NCBI RefSeq assembly: GCF_021018895.1
Contig: NC_079364.1
Span: 13,694,385 to 13,758,384 of the forward strand
Length of the DNA stretch: 64,000 bases
Reading direction: 5' to 3'
From: Seriola aureovittata
Taxonomy: Eukaryota; Chordata; Actinopteri; Carangiformes; Carangidae
The position numbers and the translations under genes are program-made. This document shows positions 1 to 64,000 of this stretch, piece after piece; position 1 is the first letter of the stretch, and the number at the start of each line of letters is the position of its first letter. The notes beneath the pieces are model-generated. The model was not told the origin of the DNA. It saw only the letters and a program-made list of their open reading frames with translations, and made no database searches.

Positions 1-956
1 AGCATCACCTTTAATAAAATTAAATTACATTCAATCTGCCTTTCCATGAGAAATCAATTTTCCGGGCTGCACAAACACAACTGATTTCATGTTAACGGAT
101 TTTCCTAAAGGTGAGGAATTGGGTTTCCTCAGTACAAATGGTAACAGTTCAACTACATTATGTACAAGAGACCTCATTAATGGAAGCATGTGTACAGTAT
201 GTCAGTTCCATGTGCTTAGTTCATCTTTGCACACTGTGGAGGATCCTAACATTGCTCTAAGTATTGCTTAAGCATCAGTATTTTGCTCAATTTGATTATT
301 AATAAAAATGTTTTAAATGCATGCAATGGCATCATTAAGAAAAAAAAACAATGAGGAGCACTTTTTAGTGTCTGTCATAAAGAAAAGAAATTGATTTAAT
401 AGGCCATAAGAAGAGTCCTTGGCATTTGTAATGTATTCCCATTCCTGTAAACAAAAAAAAAAGGTCTTCCATGTAAGAGTCCCAAAACAACGTTGGAAAG
501 ACAGAATTCCGAAATAGTGTCTTTGATAAACATCTCGAGTGAAGAGTTTGTTTATATGAAGCAACAGCAATCTGAAAAGAAAAGTAGCAAAAACAAAACA
601 CCTTGGAGTTCAGATGTGGGTCAACAGAGCGTATTTGGACCACTCTGTTATGAACTGAGGCAGTTATCAAATAACAAATCTCAACAGTCAATGTACAGTA
701 TTTCATCTCTACTCCCTTGGAACCATTAGCAAATCAAGAGCAGCTCAGGACAATGCCATGATATTTTTTTCCTTTGTATTTTGTTGTTATTCAGAATTAA
801 TTCATTAGTTGCAATGTCTGTTCAGTCCATGACATTGAGGATGCACCATATAAATTCTTAAACATACTGATGTTCAAACTATTTCTCAAGAAAGACCTTG
901 GCTGTAGAGGAAGGTCTGAATATTTTTTTATGAGTTATGGCTGTACAAGTTCCAAT
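1..956 (-). other. golm2: golm2 3' UTR (may continue beyond the window)
   Basis: AT-rich sequence following the golm2 stop on the minus strand. No canonical AATAAA was found on that strand. ATTAAA occurs at 395-400 and at 10-15, and either could end the transcript; the end cannot be settled from sequence. No other gene is visible. Confidence 0.55.
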
Positions 957-12300
<11,344 letters not shown>

Positions 12301-13310
12301 AAGTGCAAATTGAGCATTCAGCAGCACAAAGAAAGTGTGGCTTTTTGCTTCTTGTTTCTAGCTTTGGTTGGCGCCTATGGGCAAGTTTGTAGACTGTATG
12401 CCAAATGTCTAAACTTAGATCTTAAATGATGGACGAAAACCAACGGCCTCACTGTGAAAACAATAAACCCATTTGAAAACATAACTTCAATATAGCGAAT
12501 AGTGCCCTAAGGCCGGAAGCACGCGGCCGAATGGAAGAGCACTTTACAATTATAATGAAATCAGGGTCCTGATTTAATTACTTATTCATATTTGGGATAT
12601 TAAATGTTGCGGGATAGTCTTGAAATAAAAGCCTACAAATGCATTATTACAACATTAATGAACAACAACATTAATTGAACATCCGTTCAAACCTGGTGCA
12701 CATACCTTGCTTCTCATTAACAGGTTTCCCTTATGTGTTGCAAAAAGAAATGGCTTTTTAAATGGAAAAGCAGCACTACGAGTCTTTTTGGTGCCTATAG
12801 TCTAATACTGAAACTGAGCTTGTCTTCATACAATCTTATGCCATTTATTCTAAGATTACTAACGGTATGACTTTTTATTCTATTTTGAATAATTGTTAAT
12901 ACCTCTCCCCAAATTAATGCCAGTGGCTTAAACACATTCTGTGCATTGACTAACTGGTGCTGAATACCAATACCAGATAGGCCAATGCAACAAACAGATT
13001 AGGTAAGGACTACCTGGATTCTTTCCACTTCTGTAAATTACTTAGAAACTTACCTGTGAGTGAAATATATACAAATCCTTATTAATGCTCAAATTAGTTA
13101 TAATTGGTATTGATCTTTCCAACCAACTTAAATTAACCCACTTAACATTACTCATGCTGCCTTTGCAACTTTGGTGTAGTTGCTGAAAGTTGACCAGCCT
13201 TGGTTGGGACCGGATGCTGACTAGATGATCGAAACACTTGCACACGGACACACATGATCCAAAAACACTCATTGAAATGAGTACACAAACCACAGGATAC
13301 AAACTCAGAT
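12301..13310. other. intergenic spacer between entrep2 and golm2
   Basis: AT-rich spacer between the entrep2 poly(A) site and the golm2 promoter. No gene, tRNA or clear repeat seen. Confidence 0.6.
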
Positions 13311-13316
13311 TTTATT
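13311..13316 (-). terminator. entrep2: entrep2 polyadenylation signal
   Basis: TTTATT on the plus strand is AATAAA on the gene strand (context CAATAAAAT). It lies 612 nt past the entrep2 stop and is the only canonical hexamer found in that interval. Cleavage would be expected near 13290-13300. Confidence 0.65.
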
Positions 13317-13927
13317 GTAACACTGATAAGAATTGTAACACAATGAGGTAAGTTAAATAATCCACATCTGTGATGTTTTTGAACCAGCGACACCACAAAA
13401 TATTCAACACCTTATCAGTAACAGTTCCACAAAGTCTGCAAATAATGGCTAGTAATGCCCAGTCGGTTCTGTTCACAGTTTAATACAAACATATTTCTCT
13501 CTCTTTCTTTTGAGGACAAGAGGAATACTGAAAACATAATCTCCTTTGTCTTTCAGTCACAGATTCAAACTTACCAGTTGTATATTTGTTTGTTGTTTTT
13601 TTCAGAGATGAAACTCAGTAGAAAAGATCCCCTGAGGGAGAAACATTCTTTTGTTTTTCTGATGAGAAAGAAGCCACTACAGTCACTGGCAGGCTCAGTC
13701 TGAGTTTGCTACCATTTCTGCTGATGACTTGGCACGGTCTCACAGGGCACTAGGAGATGCAGCATGAGAATACTTCAGTTTGCCTATATTGCAGTCACAC
13801 TGTACAAATAAATGATCTCCCAATGAAGAGTTATTAATTACTCTACAGACACCGCACAGCGTGTCTGCAACTCCAGCACCCTGAAATGCCCTCAGAGTTT
13901 TGACCCGAGTCCTTGCTGGAAGAGTGG
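13311..13927 (-). other. entrep2: entrep2 3' UTR
   Basis: Sequence from the stop codon to the first AATAAA. The short ORFs here do not resemble proteins I know. Confidence 0.6.
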
Positions 13928-58615
<44,688 letters not shown>

Positions 58616-58904
58616 CTGGCAGAGAAAACCAAAACAGATTCTGTAAGAGGTGAATGATACTAACAAGTATGAGAAAACAAAGATGGATGTATGTTCATAT
58701 ATCTGCACTAAAGAGAAATTCCTGTGTCATGTAACCTGGAGCTTCTTTTTGTAGTTTGGGCCACTTTTCCTATCAATTATTATATCTAGTATAATAATAT
58801 ATTTAAATCTTGTGTTAAGGCACCTGAACATTGGCTGTGGAAGCTCCCACCCTTTGAAACTGTGTTGATTATGTTTGTATTTCCCTTATGCCTTTGTCCA
58901 TTTT

Positions 58905-59060
58905 TAGACATGCGTGGCTCTGGGGATAGTAATGTTGGTCAGTCAGTCAGTTGTTCACTTTGGTCGACACTGATTTATCTCAACAACTATTGGATAGATT
59001 GCCATGAAATTCGGTTCAGAAATTCATGCCCAAATGTCCAATGTAAACATCCTTTACAGT
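58905..59060 (+). repeat. partial copy of the 38165-38660 repeat family
   Basis: TAGTAATGTTGGTCAGTCAG, then CTCAACAACTATTGGATAGA, then TTGCCATGAAATTCGGTTCA. This is the 5' part of the family only. Confidence 0.65.
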
Positions 59061-60909
59061 GTGACTTTCTGTAATTGACCACGTAGTTTTTTGTGCAATG
59101 AGGGATTATTATCAACATTTCAGGTGCCCTCGTTTTCTGTTTTACCTCAAAATGAAGTGGTTTGGATAATCTGTCAATTATAGTCTGTGTGATCTGACCA
59201 CTTGTTTCTTGCTTCGTCACACTTCACTGTAGCACTGTTGCCACGTTTCCAGATCTCAGCAATTACTTTGGTGAACCCGATGTTATCAGTACCAATTACA
59301 CTGATGGCGAAAATTATGAAAGATAAGACCAAAGTTTTAATAAACCAAAATACACAGCAATTAACATTGCCTCAATTCAAAGGCCTCTAATAGACAAAAG
59401 AGACTTTCAGTATGGGGTTCAATTCTTTGGTTTCTCTGGTAAAGACACTAATTGAAAAGATCATGATAAGTTGAGTAATACACAGATCAGTCTGTATCAC
59501 CCTTGTTTCAGTGTGAGTCTCTTTGTCAATTAGTCATCAAGTATTCACCGGGTGACTCCCCCCACAGATTATTTCTCCTTTATCTGGGGGCAAATGGACG
59601 TGATCCTGTAGTTTGAGGTGGTTAATTAAAGGAAATTGAATGCAGCAAGCTTTTCTGGGGCTGCACTATGCATAAGTGTGATGCCACATTTTTTCACAGT
59701 AGGTTAGGATTTTAAGAGCTATTCTAATGTGTTCCCAGCTTCTTGTAAGTATGATTCACTCCTTACACAACCTGATCCCCCATACAGGAAACTGTGTATG
59801 TACTTCTCATTTCATTCGGCTGCTGCCGAAATGAGATGTCAAGGCTGCTGAAAGTCCACACTTTGGTCCCACTGGGACTTCAGAGTGTCCTGATATTATT
59901 CATGTTTACCTCTTTATTAGCTGCCAGATGTATTTTGAGTGTGGTACAAATTTTAGATCATGTATGGAGGAGATCAGGGTGGATGGATATGTCAACAAAA
60001 GTGAAAGTTTCTTCTAGTCTCATCTAATGTCACTACTAAGGTCACTTCATCAGACTGTCTCTCGGGACATATTGATACTCCAGGTTTTTCCATTAGCACT
60101 GATCAGCTTTTCAGATTTTGTGCTCCAGCTACCTGGAGCCAGTTACCCTGAAGCTTCATGCTGAGATGAAGCAATTCAAACTATCTGGACCCATCTTGCT
60201 GCGAGGTCTGTGCCTGCCCCTAATATTTATTACTCCCATCTGTTATTGATCCGTCTGTCTGATTTAAATCCACGTAATCCTACCTCTGTACAAACTGTGT
60301 GTTTGCGTTTTGTGAGGATGTAACTCCAAACAGCAGATGTTTTTTTTTAATGAGATGCCTGATTAAATTAAATTTAGATTTGAAAGAACACCCATTGGTT
60401 TTCTCAGCACGCTTCACTCGGGTGTGGTGTTGTATTTTTACAGAGCTTGGTACTGTAGGTGTGAATTCCTGTATCACTGAAATGTGTGTGAACAAAGGGT
60501 ACTCATAGCCTCCAGTGCTCCATTCCTCCATGGTCTGTCTCTGCCTTTCACCCTTCTTCACCCTCCATTAAACACCAACACGCTCTCCCCATTTTCTCCC
60601 CATCTTGTTCCCCTCCTTCCCTCTATCCACTGACTTGCTTGATATCCGCCTTCTCTATTTTTTGCCATCTTTCCCTTTCCAATTTCTCCCCACATCACAC
60701 TCCATCTCTGTAGCTCCTGCTCTGCGCCCACACAGTCACAGTATATTTCTGCACTTACACGCTCACTTTCACTATACTCCCTATCCAGCCTTCTCATTTC
60801 TATTTCCCTCTCCATCCTGTTCCACTCTCTAGTCAATCTTCCACTGCTTCACTCACCTTGATACTCACAGGACCTGGTGAATGGGATGTCAATATTTCAT
60901 TTGAGTGTG

Positions 60910-60918
60910 CACACACAC

Positions 60919-60973
<55 letters not shown>

Positions 60974-60981
60974 CACAAACA

Positions 60982-61015
<34 letters not shown>
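60910..61015. repeat. (CA)n microsatellite, interrupted
   Basis: About 106 bp of CA with CG and AA interruptions. Confidence 0.95.
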
Positions 61016-61016
<1 letters not shown>

Positions 61017-62240
61017 CCCACACGAATGCAGGAGTCTTGGGACCCCGATATACAAATAGAAACGTGGATGAGGCTGACGCTATTTTATCTTTTTTATAAG
61101 TAACAACAAATTCCACAAAAAGACCAAAACCAGCAATAAATGTATCCAGCTATCTTACATTATGCTGTGATATAGACTTACCATCCAAAAACCATTCAAA
61201 AAAAAAAAAAACATTACTCCCTGCACATTTTTTCCCCACTCATTTTGTTGTAGTGAACTCTTTGTCATGCTGCAGTCATGCTTGGATAGTATCAGAATAA
61301 AGGCTGTCCCCCCCAGTGTCCACTGGGTGCAATTATGTCACTGCCCAGCTCCGTTGCGACTGCCAGAGACAATCTGTAGCCATTCTAGCCGACGTGCCAA
61401 TGCCTACAGTCTCTTTCATCATTCCACTGTCTTTACAAGCTGCGTCTATTTTTGTTCAAGCAGTCCGTTCTGAAGCATGAAATTCACTTCACTATTAGTG
61501 CCCATATTTATATTTCATTGACTTACAATTATGCATTTCATTAACTGTCTTTACATGCATATAGAAAAACGACATATTTCTTTTTTGCTTTCTCACTTTG
61601 AAGCAGGAGAATGATTGCTACCGTTCTCCTTTTTGCTAATATACAGTATACTATTTAGGAAATATAGATACAAAACAAAAGAATAACATGCAACCAGAGG
61701 CAGCGGACATGCACCCTATGCACCCTCTTTACTGATAATGTCTGTACTGTATCTTCTGTGTCGGTTGCTGCTACAAACTGCATCAGACAGCAGCAGACAG
61801 TGGCTTGTGTTACTCCTTTGTTACTGCAGGTACCATTCAAACTGCATACTGGTGTCAGGCACTGCCACATGGAGTCTAGGGAAATTGTGTCACTATTACA
61901 AGCCTCTCTCTCTCGCTCACTCTCTCTCTGCTTCGGTGCTGTTCCTTGGTGCAGTAGGGAAAAAGTGCACTGCATGACGCACAGTCCAGGCTGTACTGAG
62001 ATCCTATATCCTAATTTAGTTCCCCAACCGTTTCAGTCTCATCAGAAACTGTGCAACTAGAAGTAGCTCAAGTCATGTTATTGCTTTTAGGAATTTAGGC
62101 GCTCCATGAGCAGATATTCCCGCATGACTGAAAAGGGGTGATGCATGGCACAGGATATGACATATCACAGACTGATTCAAAATATGTTTACTTTATTACC
62201 CCAAAGTTTGCTGCAAATGAGTTAATTTAAGGGTTGTAAT

Positions 62241-62243
<3 letters not shown>

Positions 62244-62313
<70 letters not shown>
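62244..62313. repeat. (CA)n microsatellite
   Basis: 70 bp, uninterrupted. Confidence 0.95.
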
Positions 62314-62315
<2 letters not shown>

Positions 62316-62506
62316 TAGGTGTGATGATATTTATTTATATATCAATTTTAAGATGCTTTCTTTACATCATATTAAGGTTCCTCTTCTTCCTACTGCTCTT
62401 CCAACTGTATTTTTGATGTTTTGTTGATATTTTGATGTATTACCTTTATACTGGTTAACAATACCCAACAAAACGTCTGTCAGCCTATTTGTGCATATAA
62501 ATAAAT

Positions 62507-62540
62507 GTATATATATATATATATTAATATATATATATAT
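62507..62540. repeat. (TA)n tract
   Basis: TA units with one AA step. Confidence 0.85.
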
Positions 62541-64000
62541 CTGTTGAAAAAGACAATGTTTCATTCCAAGTCAGATCTTCATGTGGTAGAAATGCTTAAA
62601 AGAGTGAGAGAGAATTAATCTCATTATTCCTGTATTTGGTGTTTTACTTCCTAGGGGGTGTGATGAAGTGGGGAAACTACAAAGATTACAGGGCTGTATG
62701 ATACATCTGTATAATGGTATACGAGTAGAAAAACTTAAATAGTTTGGGATCAGAGACCATCACTGCAGCAGAGACTGAATGTAACTAAAATGCAGGGATG
62801 CTCTCTTCTCGTCTCATCCTGACTTTTTTTTTTTCCCTCACCGTCCTTCCTGTCTCTTCACTGTGCTGTGCATTGCATGTGCCCATGCGTACATGTGTGA
62901 AAGCCTATGTGTGTACCTGTGTGTCTGTGGTGTGAGGGGGAAATAATGTGAGAGCAGGACCCATGTGATAGCTTTGCTGGTTGTCAGTCACTGGAGGCTT
63001 TTCTCCTTGGCTGCCCACAGAACAGGATTAACATGCAATACTTAGCAGCATTAGTCACTGAAGCCTGGGTAGCACACACCCACTAACATGGTGAAAAAAT
63101 GCTGAAGCATATTTCAGTACATTTGCATATTTCCTTATATCCTATCTTAATTTATAAATTAAGATGGAAGACCAGAATTCATTATCTGAGTCTGTGGTTG
63201 ACAGTTAAATGATGCTGAAAACTCTTAATAAGATATTCAAATTAATGAAAATGATGAGTTGGAAATTTTAAGTTGCTGAATCACAAAACATGGAAAAATA
63301 AACAATAATGTATTTTTAGGAAATGAGAGTTTGGATAATTTGATCCAGTATATTTTCTGGTAATCCTGAACCACCTGTAAATATTTCCTTGCAGAAGGCT
63401 TGATGTTGACAGTCAAACACTGAGGACTTTGTTCAGGAGCAACAATCAGAGTCTTAATTTCAGTCCTGCATAACATTTAAAGACTTAAAACTTTGAGAGC
63501 AGTTAGTCAGCAGTTAATAACAGGATGTTCAGATCATTAAGCAGCTGAGGTGACATTCAGCTGGTGGGAAACAACTTCAAAATGACAGACGATATGATAA
63601 AGTGAGCATAAAAAATGAATTAATTTTTAAAACTGCAACTCTAACATGAAAATGTGAGAATTTTCTCAGTGTGTCTCTTATACCTACACACACACACACA
63701 ACACACTCGCATGCAGATGCACAAGAACACACAGGAGAGAACTGACAAGTGTAAATGGAACAGGGAGATAAAAGCGAGGCTTTGGCTTTTCACGGGACTG
63801 GATCAGAGGAGCCAGTGTCACAGCCATGAAAGAATGCATTACTCTGATACTCTGACAGAGACAACTAACACCTACACACAGCCCTTGCAGAGGTGACATG
63901 TCATCTGAGGCCCACCACAAAGAAAACATTTAAAAATACAACTTAAAATTCTCTTTTTACAGATCAGCAACTTATTGCAAAGACAGCGTGAAAAGGTTGA

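Larger units (their letters stand above)
58616..64000 (-). other. entrep2 intron, partial at window end
   Basis: No exon for membrane segment 1 was found on the minus strand, so the intron runs past the window. It contains a repeat fragment (58905-59060), CA tracts (60910-61015, 62244-62313), a TA tract (62507-62540) and a short CA tract near 63689-63702. Confidence 0.65.

Noticed and set aside
59820..60240. Possible LINE 3' coding remnant
   Set aside because: A phrase resembling APATWSQLP near 60120 recalls the end of reverse transcriptase ORFs, but the match is too short and interrupted to call.

Overview
The window is nuclear DNA from a teleost fish, probably a percomorph. Small exons with GT-AG introns sit in AT-rich DNA that carries many (CA)n microsatellites and several dispersed repeats common in teleost genomes. 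No bacterial, plasmid or organellar features are present. All real coding sequence is on the minus strand and belongs to two genes. Exon limits were worked out by hand from splice sites, reading phase and remembered vertebrate protein families.

Gene 1, positions 957-11494, is golm2 (casc4), a Golgi type II membrane protein related to GOLM1. Ten coding exons join in phase to a complete 481-residue protein. Its 3' UTR runs toward position 1, and the start codon is in a CpG-rich first exon.

Gene 2, from 13928 to beyond 58615, is a member of the ENTREP (FAM189) family, most likely entrep2 (fam189a1). It is a tetraspan endosomal adaptor with PPxY motifs that can recruit Nedd4-type ubiquitin ligases. 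Eleven exons give 721 residues down to the stop. The 5' exon or exons, with the start codon and first membrane segment, are outside the window. A poly(A) signal at 13311-13316 ends the gene about 1.8 kb upstream of the golm2 start. The two genes are therefore in tandem, head to tail.

Layout: 1-956 golm2 3' UTR; 957-11494 golm2; 11495-13310 intergenic with the golm2 promoter; 13311-13927 entrep2 3' UTR; 13928-22081 densely packed 3' exons of entrep2; 22082-58558 three further exons separated by large introns, one of 28 kb; 58559-58615 the most 5' visible exon; 58616-64000 the next intron. The introns hold microsatellites, an exact 490-bp tandem duplication bounded by CA tracts (47721-48991), a palindromic MITE-like element (54843-55225), a LINE endonuclease relic, other dispersed repeats, and some complex stretches that might be conserved enhancers.

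Both proteins act in the Golgi and endosomal membrane system, but nothing here shows that they work together. Their linkage resembles that of the paralogues GOLM1 and ENTREP1 on human 9q21, so it is more likely an ancestral linkage than a functional cluster. I found no clearly new biological system. The most interesting items are the tandem duplication, the golm-entrep linkage, the in-frame modular exons of golm2, and an unexplained 202-codon ORF ending in an oligo(A) tract inside an entrep2 intron.
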